From: Candidatus Cacconaster scatequi
Lineage (GTDB): Bacteria > Bacteroidota > Bacteroidia > Bacteroidales > UBA932
NCBI GenBank assembly: GCA_018065305.1
Contig: JAGHTO010000044.1
Coordinates: 1-37,212, forward strand
Direction: 5' to 3'
DNA: 37,212 bases
Shown here: piece after piece, positions 1 through 8,894 of the stretch
How the letters are laid out: each line of letters opens with the position of its first letter
Position numbering within the stretch: position 1 is the first letter of the stretch
Position numbers and translations under genes: made by a program
The notes under the pieces: generated by a model
Database searches by the model: none
What the model saw: only the letters and a program-made list of their open reading frames with translations
Told to the model about the DNA's origin: nothing

Positions 1-875
1 ACGTAAATGTCGTCCTTCCCGGCAGTGAACAGAGGCATAGGATAGGTCTTCGATGCCGGCTCGTCACAAAGGGAGACACCGGGCGCTGAGGCGATTGCGT
101 CGCGAACCTGCTCGACTGAGAGAGGATTTTCGGTCTCCACCCAGACAGCCTCGGAATGTGACCGGAGAGCCGGTATGCGCACGCACATCGCGCTGCAGGC
201 GACATCCGAGTGAAGAATCTTCCGGGTCTCGTTGAACATCTTCATCTCCTCTTTCGTATAGCCGTTGTCCGTGAAGTCGTCAATCTGGGGGATTGCATTG
301 TAGGCAAGCTGATATGCGAACTTCTCCACCTTGACGGGATTTCCTTCCACGATATCCCTGTGCTGTTGCTGAAGTTCAGCCATCGCCCTTGCACCGGCAC
401 CGGAGGCGGACTGGTAGGAAGCCACGTGAATGCGTCTGATATGGGATAGGGCCTCGATGGGAGCCAGAGCCACCACCATCATTATGGTAGTGCAGTTGGG
501 ATTGGCGATTATCCCTTTCGGATGGTTCAGGGCATCCGCCGCATTGCACTCGGGAACGACGAGAGGGACCTGCTCATCCATACGGAAGGCGCTCGAATTG
601 TCTATCATCAGAGTTCCGAACTTCGTGATTGTCGAAGCGAATTCACGTGAAGTGCCCGCACCTGCCGAAGTGAATGCAATGTCAATCCCCTTGAAATCGT
701 CATTATGCTTCAACTCACGGACCTGAGTTTCCTTCCCCCTGAAGATGTATGTGCTGCCTGCGCTGCGGGACGACCCGAAAAGGAAGAGTTCATCCACCGG
801 GAAATTCCTCTGTTCCAACACTTTCAGCAGTTCCTGACCTACAGCGCCGCTTGCGCCCACGATTGCCACTTTCAT
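1..875 (-). CDS. asd: Aspartate-semialdehyde dehydrogenase (3' end outside window)
   Basis: Catalyses NADPH-dependent reduction of aspartyl-4-phosphate to aspartate semialdehyde, the second step towards lysine, threonine, methionine and meso-diaminopimelate, in the cytoplasm. I translated it by hand from the ATG at 875: 291 codons are in the window and the frame is open to base 1. The N-terminus has the Rossmann motif GASGAVG at residues 7-13. The catalytic cysteine is Cys128 in NPNCTT, followed by QSASGAG and a substrate-binding [10 protein letters not shown] segment. The ATG directly follows the lysC stop codon with no spacer, so translational coupling is likely. It is the last gene seen in the dapB-dapA-ddh-lysC-asd run. 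The family is usually about 330-340 residues, so some 40-50 residues lie beyond the window. Confidence 0.95.
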   Translation of the reverse strand, partial: MKVAIVGASGAVGQELLKVLEQRNFPVDELFLFGSSRSAGSTYIFRGKETQVRELKHNDDFKGIDIAFTSAGAGTSREFASTITKFGTLMIDNSSAFRMDEQVPLVVPECNAADALNHPKGIIANPNCTTIMMVVALAPIEALSHIRRIHVASYQSASGAGARAMAELQQQHRDIVEGNPVKVEKFAYQLAYNAIPQIDDFTDNGYTKEEMKMFNETRKILHSDVACSAMCVRIPALRSHSEAVWVETENPLSVEQVRDAIASAPGVSLCDEPASKTYPMPLFTAGKDDIY

Positions 876-2198
876 CTATTTGTCCTCCGAAAAAAGATAT
901 TTGCTCAATGCCCTCAAGGCCGCTATCTTATCGTCACGGCGGATGAGGAAAGAGATGTTGTTGTCACTTCCGCCGAAGGATATCATTCTCACCGGCACTT
1001 CCTTAAGCGCTTCCATCGCCCTTGATTCGAACCCGACATTGTTCCAGTCCATATCGCCGACAACACACACTATGCACATATTGCGGTCGACCTTGACCGT
1101 ACCGAATTTCTTGAGGTCCTGGATTATCTCGGTGAGATGGCTTGTGTCATCGATGGACATCGACACCCCCACCTCCGAGGTGCACACCATATCGATGGAA
1201 GTATGGTATGTTTCGAATATCTCGAACACTTTCCTCAGAAAGCCGAAGGCCAGCAACATCCTGGATGAGGTGATGCTTATGGCGGTGATGTCGTCCTTCG
1301 CGGCCACAGCCTTGATTGTCCCCGCTTCCGGGACATTGTTTATCAGCGTACCCGGGGCATCGGGCTGCATCGTGTTCAGCAGACGCACAGGTATGTTCGC
1401 GAACTTTGCCGGCTGGATACAGGTCGGGTGGAGTATCTTGGCGCCGAAATAACCCAGCTCGGCAGCCTCCTCGAAATGGAGATGCCTCACCGCCTTCGTC
1501 CCCTCGACGATGCGGGGGTCATTGTTGTGCATTCCGTCTATATCCGTCCATATCTGTATCTCGGATGCTCCTACGGCCGCCCCTACCAGCGAGGCTGTGT
1601 AATCCGAACCTCCCCTCTGGAGATTGTCCACCTCCCCGACTGTGTTCATACAGATGAAACCCTGTGTGAGATAGAGGTCCGCATCGGGATTCTGCTTGAT
1701 GAGTTTGGCCAGATTGGTGCGGATGAAACTCAGGTCAGGTTCGCCCATAACGTCAATCAGCATATAGTCCAAAGCGGGAAGCAAAGCGGCGTTCACCCCC
1801 TTCTCCTGAAGATAATAGAGCATCATATGAGTGGACATCAGCTCCCCCTTGGAAAGAAGTATCTTCTCCTCCCGCAATGCAAAAGGCTGGCTTGTCATCG
1901 CCTGCATCTGGTCGAAGACGGAGTGGACATACTCCCAGGCCTTGTTCCGGTATTCCTCGGTGGAATACAGCGCGTCAATGTGTACCCTGTACTTCCCCTC
2001 AAGGCTTGATATTATGCTGTTTGCACTCTCAATGTTGCTGTTGTAGAGATATCCGCCGATTTCGACCAGAGTGTTGGTCGTTCCGGACATTGCGGAAAGG
2101 ACCACCAGATTCTGACGTTCCTTGCAGATCAGGTCTGCAACAGATTTAATTCTCGCCGCGGAACCGACCGAGGTCCCGCCGAATTTCATTATCTTCAT
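876..2198 (-). CDS. lysC: Aspartate kinase (monofunctional)
   Basis: Phosphorylates aspartate, the committed step of the aspartate family pathway. The 440-residue protein starts with the amino acid kinase signature KFGGTSVGSA at residues 5-14 and carries GGSDYTASLVGAAVGA in the middle, part of the nucleotide and aspartate pocket. The last ~150 residues look like the paired ACT domains that bind lysine or threonine as feedback inhibitors in this family; which effector applies cannot be read from the sequence. There is no homoserine dehydrogenase extension, so it is not a ThrA-type bifunctional enzyme. It starts six bases after the ddh stop and ends exactly where asd begins. Confidence 0.95.
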   Translation of the reverse strand: MKIMKFGGTSVGSAARIKSVADLICKERQNLVVLSAMSGTTNTLVEIGGYLYNSNIESANSIISSLEGKYRVHIDALYSTEEYRNKAWEYVHSVFDQMQAMTSQPFALREEKILLSKGELMSTHMMLYYLQEKGVNAALLPALDYMLIDVMGEPDLSFIRTNLAKLIKQNPDADLYLTQGFICMNTVGEVDNLQRGGSDYTASLVGAAVGASEIQIWTDIDGMHNNDPRIVEGTKAVRHLHFEEAAELGYFGAKILHPTCIQPAKFANIPVRLLNTMQPDAPGTLINNVPEAGTIKAVAAKDDITAISITSSRMLLAFGFLRKVFEIFETYHTSIDMVCTSEVGVSMSIDDTSHLTEIIQDLKKFGTVKVDRNMCIVCVVGDMDWNNVGFESRAMEALKEVPVRMISFGGSDNNISFLIRRDDKIAALRALSKYLFSEDK

Positions 2199-2204
2199 AT
2201 ACCT

Positions 2205-3104
2205 TTATACCAGTTTTGCTATCAAATCGCTCCGTTCGCCCTCAAGAAGGTCGATTACCGGCAGTTCTATCATAGTATAACACCCGGGAGCCTGCCTGAA
2301 GGAAGCTCTTGCCGCAGACACCATAACCTGAGCGGTCAGTGCGGGATTGTTGATTTTCATATTGAACTCGAACTGCTGGTTGTGGGTTTTTCCGGAGACC
2401 CCCTTGCGTACCATATTCACCCCGTGTCCGACATCATTGAGCTGGGAGATATCGGTCACCTGAATCACATAAGTCTCATCATCGGCAAAATAGGGGTCTG
2501 CAACGATGCCTTCCCTTACATTTTCGAAAGATGCGCCCTGCTCAAGTTCGACATAGACCATCCGCCTGTGAACCCCCGCCCCGACAGGAATCGTGACGCT
2601 CAGGGCATCTCTGACTCCCTCGACAGCCTTTGCGACCACAGAGTGACCCATTGAACGGCCGGGACCGAAATTGGTGTAGGTCAACCCCTTGGGGGAGAGA
2701 GCCTGCATCAGGGCGCGGACCATCGAATCGCTGCCCGGGTCCCATCCCGCCGAAATCACGCTCACCGCACCGGACTGCCTTGCAAGAGGGTCCAGGCACT
2801 CCTTCAGGGAGAGAATTTCAGAATGTATGTCAAAACTGTCCACGGTATTGATTCCGAGGCCCAGATAACTTACGGCCGTCTGGCACACCTTCCTTGAGGG
2901 AACGGCGAGAATCGCCGCGTCCACGGTGGAAAGAGCCTTCACGTCCGAAACAACCCGGTATTTCTCCAGCTCGGGGAAACCGTCAGAGGAGCCGCTGCGG
3001 CGGACAACCCCTGCACACTCCATATCGGAAGCGGCCTCAACCGCCTCAAGGGCATACCGGCCGATATTGCCGTACCCGACTATCGCAACCTTAATCGTTC
3101 CCAT
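2205..3104 (-). CDS. ddh: meso-Diaminopimelate D-dehydrogenase
   Basis: NADP-dependent enzyme that aminates tetrahydrodipicolinate to meso-diaminopimelate in one step, bypassing the succinylase, acetylase and aminotransferase branches. The N-terminus VAIVGYGNIGRYALEA is a Rossmann fold; SAGWDPGSDSM and FGPGRSMGHS are the conserved active-site segments of the family. I chose the ATG at 3104 (299 residues), which puts IKVAIVGYG next to the N-terminus as in homologues. The frame stays open to 3176, but the added residues lie inside dapA and look unrelated. An ATG at 3113 is the alternative. The start overlaps the end of dapA by 14 bases. Between dapA and lysC, it marks this as the dehydrogenase version of lysine and peptidoglycan-precursor synthesis. 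Confidence 0.93.
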   Translation of the reverse strand: MGTIKVAIVGYGNIGRYALEAVEAASDMECAGVVRRSGSSDGFPELEKYRVVSDVKALSTVDAAILAVPSRKVCQTAVSYLGLGINTVDSFDIHSEILSLKECLDPLARQSGAVSVISAGWDPGSDSMVRALMQALSPKGLTYTNFGPGRSMGHSVVAKAVEGVRDALSVTIPVGAGVHRRMVYVELEQGASFENVREGIVADPYFADDETYVIQVTDISQLNDVGHGVNMVRKGVSGKTHNQQFEFNMKINNPALTAQVMVSAARASFRQAPGCYTMIELPVIDLLEGERSDLIAKLV

Positions 3105-3972
3105 TGCAGTCATTCTTGAAAAGTTCCACAAGCGCATCGGAAGCGGGGACCAGAGGAAGCCTGAGACAGTTCTCACAGAAGCCCTTCACGCTGAGAAGCG
3201 CCTTGATGCCCACAGGATTGCCCTCCTGAAACAGAGGTCCGAAATATTTCTCTATCCGTTCATTGGCCTTCAGGGCCTCCTGCCCTTCGCTGTGTACCAC
3301 TTCGGCGACCTGTGAAGGGAAAATATTCGAAGCCACGGATATGACCCCCTGACCGCCTGCCGCCATAATCTCGCAAGTCAGCGCATCATCTCCGGAAAGG
3401 ACCACAAAGCCCTCGGGACAGGTTGAAATCACCTTCCTTATCTGCTCAATATTTCCTGAAGCCTCCTTGATGCCGACAATCGAGGGGCAGTCGTCGGCAA
3501 GCCTCGCCACCGTTTCAGGAAAGATGTTGACTCCCGTCCTGCCCGGCACGTTATATATGAATATAGGCTTGGGACTGACCCCGGCAAGTGTCCTGTAATG
3601 CTGATACAGACCCTCCTGATTGGGCTTGTTGTAGAAAGGAGTCACCACAAGCAGAGCATCGAATCCATCGAATCCACCTGCTTTCAGACTTTCGACCATC
3701 AAAGCCGTATTATTGCCTCCGAACCCCAGAATCAACGGAACTGCACCGGAAACCTCGTCAAGGACAGTCCTTCTGACAACCATCTGTTCGTCGGAGGTCA
3801 ATGTCGGGGTCTCGGCAGTCGTGCCGAGAACGCACAGAAAATCAATTCCCCCGTCCAGATTGTGACGGACTATCCTGCGTAACGCGGGCAAATCGACGAT
3901 TCCGTCCTTTGTGAAAGGCGTGACAAGCGCTGTGCCTGCCCCTTTGATTCTCGTATCCATATCAGAAACCAA
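3091..3972 (-). CDS. dapA: 4-Hydroxy-tetrahydrodipicolinate synthase
   Basis: Condenses pyruvate with aspartate semialdehyde, the first step specific to lysine and diaminopimelate. The 293-residue length is typical. Visible hallmarks are GTALVTPF near the N-terminus, GTTAETPTL (TTGE-like hydroxyl relay), YNVPGRTGVN with the catalytic tyrosine, and GIKEASGN with the Schiff-base lysine. The ATG at 3972 overlaps the 3' end of dapB by 11 bases and the gene's own end overlaps ddh, so the three are probably translationally coupled. An N-acetylneuraminate lyase is the main look-alike, but the dapB and ddh neighbours settle the call. Confidence 0.95.
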   Translation of the reverse strand: MVSDMDTRIKGAGTALVTPFTKDGIVDLPALRRIVRHNLDGGIDFLCVLGTTAETPTLTSDEQMVVRRTVLDEVSGAVPLILGFGGNNTALMVESLKAGGFDGFDALLVVTPFYNKPNQEGLYQHYRTLAGVSPKPIFIYNVPGRTGVNIFPETVARLADDCPSIVGIKEASGNIEQIRKVISTCPEGFVVLSGDDALTCEIMAAGGQGVISVASNIFPSQVAEVVHSEGQEALKANERIEKYFGPLFQEGNPVGIKALLSVKGFCENCLRLPLVPASDALVELFKNDCNGND

Positions 3973-4660
3973 ATAAATCCTTCATTCCCAAGAGTCCCGT
4001 GTGCCGGGCCGTATATTCCGCCGCCATCACCGCTCCGAGGGCTAATCCGCTCCTGTTCTTCGCCTCGTGGGTAATCCTGATGATATCGGCATCACTTTCA
4101 TATTTCACGGTATGTATTCCCGGAACCTCCCCTTCCCTGTATGAGGTGATTGGGACCTTATCCACTCTGCCTATCGTTTCTTCTATTGCGGAGGCCAGAG
4201 TAATGGCCGTACCGCTCGGAGCATCCAGCTTGTGGACGTGGTGAGTCTCCTCCATCGAGACACCGTAACCTTCAAAGCCGTCCATTATTCCCGCCAGATA
4301 GCGGTTGACCGCGGAGAATATGGCCACGCCCACGCTGAAATTGCTGGACCAGAACAGAGTGTGTCCTCCTTCCCCAACGGAATTCCCGCACAGGGACTCC
4401 ATTTCCTGCCTGTGAGCCTCGAACCAGCCAGTAGTACCGCTGACCACCTTGACACCGGCGGCAAATGCACGCTTTACGTTATCATATGCCGCAGAGGGAG
4501 CCGTGAACTCCACCGCAACGTCCGCAGCGGCAAACTCAGGACTTTCGAAAGCCTCCTGATTTCCGACATCCACCCGACAGATGACATTGTGACCCCTTGA
4601 GAGCGCAATGCGCTCTATTTCGTGGCCCATCCTGCCGTAACCTATCAGAGCTATATTCAT
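3962..4660 (-). CDS. dapB: 4-Hydroxy-tetrahydrodipicolinate reductase
   Basis: Reduces the DapA product to tetrahydrodipicolinate with NAD(P)H. At 232 residues it is slightly short for the family. The nucleotide-binding motif GYGRMG is at residues 7-12, and EETHHVHKLDAPSGTA holds the paired His, catalytic Lys and DAPSGTA signature. The ATG at 4660 lies four bases after the rnfA stop, so the diaminopimelate genes appear to be transcribed with, or straight through from, the Rnf genes. No promoter is visible in that gap. Confidence 0.95.
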   Translation of the reverse strand: MNIALIGYGRMGHEIERIALSRGHNVICRVDVGNQEAFESPEFAAADVAVEFTAPSAAYDNVKRAFAAGVKVVSGTTGWFEAHRQEMESLCGNSVGEGGHTLFWSSNFSVGVAIFSAVNRYLAGIMDGFEGYGVSMEETHHVHKLDAPSGTAITLASAIEETIGRVDKVPITSYREGEVPGIHTVKYESDADIIRITHEAKNRSGLALGAVMAAEYTARHTGLLGMKDLFGF

Positions 4661-4664
4661 ATTG

Positions 4665-5270
4665 TCAGAAACTTACCAGACCGCTGAAGCCCATAAAGGC
4701 CATTGCCATCAGACCTGCCGTCAGAAGGGCGATGGGGACACCCTTGAACGCCTTGGGGACATTGCTCAGTTCCAGCTGTTCCCTGATTCCCGCAAACAGA
4801 GTCAGGGCAAGGCCATATCCGAGAGCTGTCGCAACTGCGAAGACGACGGACTGTCCCAGCCCCAGCATATGGGGTCCGGAGCCGAAATTATACTCGTTGG
4901 AGACCACCTGGATTGCAACTCCGAGTACCACACAGTTCGTGGTGATCAGAGGCAGGAAAATACCCAGAGCCTGATACAATGCAGGGCTAATCTTCTTGAT
5001 GATGATTTCCACCATCTGGACCAGGCCGGCTATCACCAGAATGAAGCTGACAGTCTGCAGGAATTCTATACTCCAGGGAATCAGGACATAATATTGCAGC
5101 AGCCAGGTGAAAAGGGTGGCAATCGCCATCACGAATGCAACGGCGGCGGACATCCCTATGGCCGTGGAAACTTTCTTGGAAACCCCGAGGAAGGGGCAGA
5201 TGCCCAGAAACTGCGTCAACACGATATTGTTGACGAAGATGGCGGAAATGAATATTATTACTATCTCCAT
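4665..5270 (-). CDS. rnfA: Rnf electron transport complex subunit RnfA
   Basis: Integral membrane subunit of the Rnf complex, which couples electron flow between reduced ferredoxin and NAD+ to ion pumping. The 201-residue protein is hydrophobic with about six membrane segments. It carries the family signatures [18 protein letters not shown] near the N-terminus and [12 protein letters not shown] in the second half; the Cys in each helps hold the membrane-embedded iron-sulfur cluster with RnfE. I chose the ATG at 5270. An in-frame TTG at 5279 would overlap the rnfE stop but is a poorer start. It is the last of the six rnf genes, followed directly by dapB. Confidence 0.95.
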   Translation of the reverse strand: MEIVIIFISAIFVNNIVLTQFLGICPFLGVSKKVSTAIGMSAAVAFVMAIATLFTWLLQYYVLIPWSIEFLQTVSFILVIAGLVQMVEIIIKKISPALYQALGIFLPLITTNCVVLGVAIQVVSNEYNFGSGPHMLGLGQSVVFAVATALGYGLALTLFAGIREQLELSNVPKAFKGVPIALLTAGLMAMAFMGFSGLVSF

Positions 5271-5275
5271 AACTG

Positions 5276-5872
5276 TCAAGCTTTGTCAGATGTAAGTTTG
5301 CGGAATATGACCATCAGGTATGCAAGCACTATGAACGCGCCGGGGGCAAGAATGAAAGCCAAGGCGCCGTCACCGGGAATGAACTTGAACCCGAACACCG
5401 AGCCCGCTCCAAGTATCTCGCGGACAAGACCTATTGCAGTGAGGGCTATCGTAAAACCTATCCCCACCCCTATTCCGTCACAGGCGGAGTCGCAGACACC
5501 GTTCTTGTTGGCAAAAGCTTCCGCGCGCCCCAGGATTATGCAGTTGACCACGATAAGGGGCAGGAAAATGCCCAATGCCTCATAGACGGAGGGCACGAAG
5601 GCCTGCAGAAGCAGTTGCACGATTGTCACGAAAGAGGCGATTACCACGATGTAACAGGGGATTCTCACTTTGTCGGGAATGAACCGCGACACTGCCGAAA
5701 TGACTATGTTCGAAAGGAGAAGGACGCACATGGTGGCAAGTCCCATACTCATTCCGTTGATTGCCGAAGTGGTTGTCCCGAGAGTGGGACACATTCCAAG
5801 GACAAGGACGAACGTCGGGTTGTTCCGCACGATTCCGTCCAGTATAATCTGCAATTTATTGTTCCTGCTCAT
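5276..5872 (-). CDS. rnfE: Rnf electron transport complex subunit RnfE
   Basis: Membrane partner and distant paralogue of RnfA, 198 residues and about six membrane segments. The conserved segments [20 protein letters not shown] and [18 protein letters not shown] each keep the Cys expected to coordinate the intramembrane iron-sulfur cluster shared with RnfA. The start at 5872 overlaps the end of rnfG by 17 bases and the stop lies five bases before the rnfA ATG. NqrD of the sodium-pumping quinone reductase is the closest look-alike, but rnfB and the rnfC type make this Rnf. Confidence 0.94.
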   Translation of the reverse strand: MSRNNKLQIILDGIVRNNPTFVLVLGMCPTLGTTTSAINGMSMGLATMCVLLLSNIVISAVSRFIPDKVRIPCYIVVIASFVTIVQLLLQAFVPSVYEALGIFLPLIVVNCIILGRAEAFANKNGVCDSACDGIGVGIGFTIALTAIGLVREILGAGSVFGFKFIPGDGALAFILAPGAFIVLAYLMVIFRKLTSDKA

Positions 5873-6437
5873 CGGACTTGATTTTTAGAAATACTTCGTA
5901 TGCCGTCTCCACACCCTTGAGGAATGCGCGGGAGGTTATCGTCGAAGCCGTGATGGCATCTATGTCACCGCCATCCTTCTTTACGGCAATCTTTGTGGTC
6001 CTGGGATTCTTCCCGACTATCTGGGCCCTCGGAGGAGCCTCCTGCCCTTCGCTTCCGGCAATCTTCGCACCGAGTCCGGGCGTTTCGGAATGAGATATGA
6101 CAGAGGTGTTGTAGATTGTGCCGTCAGGCAGGAATCCGACCATCATTTGTATCTGCCCGCCGAAGCCGGCAGCAGCGACCTTGATGGCGTAACCCACAGT
6201 TTTCCCTGCCTGCTTTGCCTCATACACTTCACTTCCGTCAATTTTAATAATCTCATCGGAAGGAACGTTGTCGAAAGCCGGAACAACCTGAGAGATGGCC
6301 TCATTCACCTTTGCAACCCCGGCCTGGTCGATAGGGGCCTTCGTCACGGCATACACGCTCCCGAGAAGAAGCGAACACACCAGACATATCGTTCCCAGAA
6401 CGACCGTCATATTCTTGAAATTTGATTCCATACTCAT
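5856..6437 (-). CDS. rnfG: Rnf electron transport complex subunit RnfG
   Basis: Flavoprotein subunit with one N-terminal membrane anchor (about residues 9-32) and an extracytoplasmic FMN-binding domain. The covalent flavin is expected on a threonine in the motif DAITASTITS near the C-terminus; the usual [ST]GAT reads TAST here, with the acceptor Thr kept. SHSETPGLGAKI is the other family hallmark. The frame is open to 6470, but I chose the ATG at 6437 (193 residues). It overlaps the rnfD stop as ATGA and is preceded by a GGGAGG stretch about eight bases upstream, one of the few Shine-Dalgarno-like sequences here. A second ATG at 6431 is possible. Confidence 0.93.
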   Translation of the reverse strand: MSMESNFKNMTVVLGTICLVCSLLLGSVYAVTKAPIDQAGVAKVNEAISQVVPAFDNVPSDEIIKIDGSEVYEAKQAGKTVGYAIKVAAAGFGGQIQMMVGFLPDGTIYNTSVISHSETPGLGAKIAGSEGQEAPPRAQIVGKNPRTTKIAVKKDGGDIDAITASTITSRAFLKGVETAYEVFLKIKSDEQEQ

Positions 6438-7375
6438 TTTCTTACCTCCCCAAACCTGCGCGGTTTGCAATATTTGTTGATAAGAGGAACTGTGCAGTTC
6501 ATTATCAGAATCGCGAACGAAACTCCTTCAGGATAGGCGCCGAAATAACGTATCAGCATAGTAATCAGACCGATGCCGACACCGAATATTATCTGGCCCT
6601 TCACCGTCATAGGGGAAGTCACATAATCGGTGGCCATAAAGATGGCTCCGAGCAGGAGACCTCCGTTGAAGATGTTGAAGAGAGGACCCGTGAAGAGTTC
6701 GGGATTTACCAGATGCATGATTCCGGAGAAGACCGCCACAGTTCCGAGGATGGTCACGGGAATTGTCGCCGTAATGACTCTGCGGACAAGCAGATAGATG
6801 AAACCTGCCAGCAGCGCGAGAGCCGAGGCCTCGCCGGCGGAACCGCCGACCTTGTAGAGGAGCAGCTCCTTGAAGCCGAGAGTGGGGGCCGCACCACCTT
6901 CGGCGATTGCTCCGAGAGGTGTAGCGCCTGAGAAGGCATCAGGAACGGCCCAGTCCGTCATAATGACGGGGAATGAAACCAGCAGGAATACACGGGCCGC
7001 AATAGCCGGATTGAAGATGTTCTGCCCGAGTCCGCCAAAAGTCATCTTGACCACTCCTATCGCAAAGACGGAGCCGACGACCGCTATCCACCAGGGAGCG
7101 CAGGGCGGAAGATTGAGGGCGAGCAGGCAACCTGTCACCGCCGCCGAAAAATCGGATACGGTAGATTTCCTGCCCAATATATGTCGCTCGATCAGATACT
7201 CTGTAAGGGCGGAGGCTCCGATGCTCACGGCCAGAATCAGCACGAAAGGCAAACCGTAGAGAATAATGCTCACAAGGACCGCCGGGCACAGTGCAATCAA
7301 CACGTCCCTCATCAGTGTCGAAGTGGAATGGACACTGTGGACGTGAGGAGAGGGTGATATCAATAATTTACTCAT
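6434..7375 (-). CDS. rnfD: Rnf electron transport complex subunit RnfD
   Basis: Membrane flavoprotein subunit of Rnf. The 313-residue protein opens with the conserved SPSPHVHSVHST segment, then has about nine hydrophobic segments. FGGLGQNIFNPAIAARVFL and FMATDYVTSPMT are family signatures. The covalent FMN attachment motif SGATPLGAI places the acceptor threonine at residue 152. It starts six bases after the rnfC stop and shares an ATGA overlap with rnfG. NqrB is the look-alike, but it is longer and sits in a different gene order. Confidence 0.95.
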   Translation of the reverse strand: MSKLLISPSPHVHSVHSTSTLMRDVLIALCPAVLVSIILYGLPFVLILAVSIGASALTEYLIERHILGRKSTVSDFSAAVTGCLLALNLPPCAPWWIAVVGSVFAIGVVKMTFGGLGQNIFNPAIAARVFLLVSFPVIMTDWAVPDAFSGATPLGAIAEGGAAPTLGFKELLLYKVGGSAGEASALALLAGFIYLLVRRVITATIPVTILGTVAVFSGIMHLVNPELFTGPLFNIFNGGLLLGAIFMATDYVTSPMTVKGQIIFGVGIGLITMLIRYFGAYPEGVSFAILIMNCTVPLINKYCKPRRFGEVRK

Positions 7376-7381
7376 ATTCCA

Positions 7382-8716
7382 TCATTTAGCGCGTGAACGT
7401 ATTATCTTCATCACATCCGCCTTCCCGAGACGTATGGAGTCAAGCAGCGGAATGTTTGCGGGGCAGGTGAACTGGCAGCATCCGCATTCGATGCAGTCGA
7501 ACACCCGCTCCTTCTCAAGTTCATCATTTCTGTCCCCAGCGCGGAACAGTCTGCTCAGAAGCCAGGGTTCCAACCCCATAGGACAGGCTGCGGCACATTT
7601 TGCACAACGTATGCAGGCACTCTCGACACCACGTTTCGTCTCACTTTCAGTCAGAATGGTGAAGGCTCCGTTTGCCTTGACGGTAGTGGCGTTGAGATTT
7701 GAAACGCACCTGCCCATCATCGGACCTCCGCTGAGCACCTTGACATTGTCTCCTAGCGTCACCCCGGCATATTCAAGAATCGAAGAGACGGGAGTTCCTA
7801 TCCTTACCTCATAATTATGCTGAGACGCCAGACTATGGCCGGATATTGTCACTATATTGGAAATCAACGGCTTGTTCTTGCACACGGCTTCATAAACCGC
7901 GTATGCTGTGGCCACGTTCTGGACAACGGCGCCGACATCTATCGGAAGAGCCCCGGAAGGGACCTGTCTGCCGGTTATGGCATCAATCAGCTGCTTCTCA
8001 CCGCCCTGCGGATATTTCTTGGCCAGTTTCACAATCACGACGCCCGGGCAGTTCTTCGCAGCAGCGGCCATACAGGCGATTGCTTCCGGTTTGTTTTCCT
8101 CGATACCGACATAGCAGACGTCGACACCGAGCGCCTTCATTATTATGGCGGCTCCAGTCAGAATGGCGGCAGGTCGCTCCTGCATCAGCCTGTCATCGGA
8201 CGTTATGAACGGCTCACATTCGGTACCGTTCAGAATCAGGACCTCCGCCTTTTTCTCCTTGGGAGGGTTCAGCTTCACGTGAGTCGGGAAAGATGCTCCG
8301 CCGAGTCCCACGACACCTGCCCTGCGGACTCTGTCGATTATCTCCTCCTTTGAAAGGTCGGGAACGGGGACCAATTCATCCGTCAGGACGATGCCGTCCT
8401 CCCACTCATCCCCCTCGACCGTTATCACCACGTGCGGGACCGGGTTGCCCAGAATGTCCGGTCTGGGTTCCACGGCTTTCACCGTTCCACTTGCAGATGC
8501 GTGCACGAAGCCGGAAATGAATCCCGCCGGCTCTCCTATCACCTGCCCAGCCTTGACCTTGTCCCCTACGGAAACGACCGGAGTCGCAGGGGCCCCAAGA
8601 TGCTGGGCCATGGAGATGCAGACCTCCGTACCGACGGGCATCTTTTCGACAGCCGCACAAGAGGCTATCTTGTTGTCATGCGGATGGATACCTCCTATTC
8701 TAAACGTTTTCTTCAT
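7382..8716 (-). CDS. rnfC: Rnf electron transport complex subunit RnfC
   Basis: Peripheral NADH- and FMN-binding subunit of Rnf, 444 residues, cytoplasmic. The N-terminal half holds GGASFPTHVKL and LILNGTECEPFITSDDRLM, typical of the NuoF-like nucleotide-binding domain. The C-terminus has two [4Fe-4S] ferredoxin motifs, CIRCAKCAAACP and CIECGCCQFTCP. Unlike the other rnf genes, which are nearly contiguous, it is separated from rnfB by 159 bases holding a long palindrome whose downstream arm ends 14 bases before this ATG. RnfC level could therefore be set separately at the mRNA level; that is inference. Confidence 0.95.
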   Translation of the reverse strand: MKKTFRIGGIHPHDNKIASCAAVEKMPVGTEVCISMAQHLGAPATPVVSVGDKVKAGQVIGEPAGFISGFVHASASGTVKAVEPRPDILGNPVPHVVITVEGDEWEDGIVLTDELVPVPDLSKEEIIDRVRRAGVVGLGGASFPTHVKLNPPKEKKAEVLILNGTECEPFITSDDRLMQERPAAILTGAAIIMKALGVDVCYVGIEENKPEAIACMAAAAKNCPGVVIVKLAKKYPQGGEKQLIDAITGRQVPSGALPIDVGAVVQNVATAYAVYEAVCKNKPLISNIVTISGHSLASQHNYEVRIGTPVSSILEYAGVTLGDNVKVLSGGPMMGRCVSNLNATTVKANGAFTILTESETKRGVESACIRCAKCAAACPMGLEPWLLSRLFRAGDRNDELEKERVFDCIECGCCQFTCPANIPLLDSIRLGKADVMKIIRSRAK

Positions 8717-8730
8717 TTTGCTTGATTATT

Positions 8731-8894
8731 AGAATCTGTTTTGAAATGGTTCACGAAAATTATTATTGATTATTTTTCGATGGATTTTTTGATGATTTGA
8801 AGCCGCAATGGGGTTCCATTGGGGCTGAGAAGCAACGAAAAATACGCGGAAAAGAAGCATAAGAATTGAAGTTAATCATTTCAAAACAGATTCT
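8731..8894 (-). repeat. 164-bp foldback palindrome spanning the rnfB 3' end and rnfB-rnfC gap
   Basis: The outer arms are a perfect 18-bp inverted repeat: AGAATCTGTTTTGAAATG at 8731-8748 and its reverse complement at 8877-8894. At the centre, 8801-8826 is a second dyad, AGCC-g-CAATGG, loop GGTT, CCATTG-g-GGCT, with one mismatch. Both dyads share a centre to within about one base, and the stretches between still match at roughly 60 percent by hand alignment, so the whole segment is one degenerate foldback. The right arm covers the last codons of rnfB and two bases of its stop. No target duplication is evident. It may be a MITE-like element or a long mRNA hairpin; no T-run supports a simple terminator. 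Confidence 0.7.

Noticed and set aside
3105-3176. Longer N-terminus for ddh
   Set aside because: The added 24 residues are out-of-frame dapA sequence and would precede a Rossmann motif normally at the very N-terminus.
8293-8732. Plus-strand open frames opposite rnfC
   Set aside because: They are antisense shadows of a strongly conserved gene, overlap one another in several frames and have no recognisable motifs.
8731-8894. Invertible promoter switch controlling rnfC
   Set aside because: Inverted repeats flank a short segment, as in Bacteroides phase switches, but no TAnnTTTG box is present between them in either orientation, one arm lies in rnfB codons, and no invertase gene is nearby.
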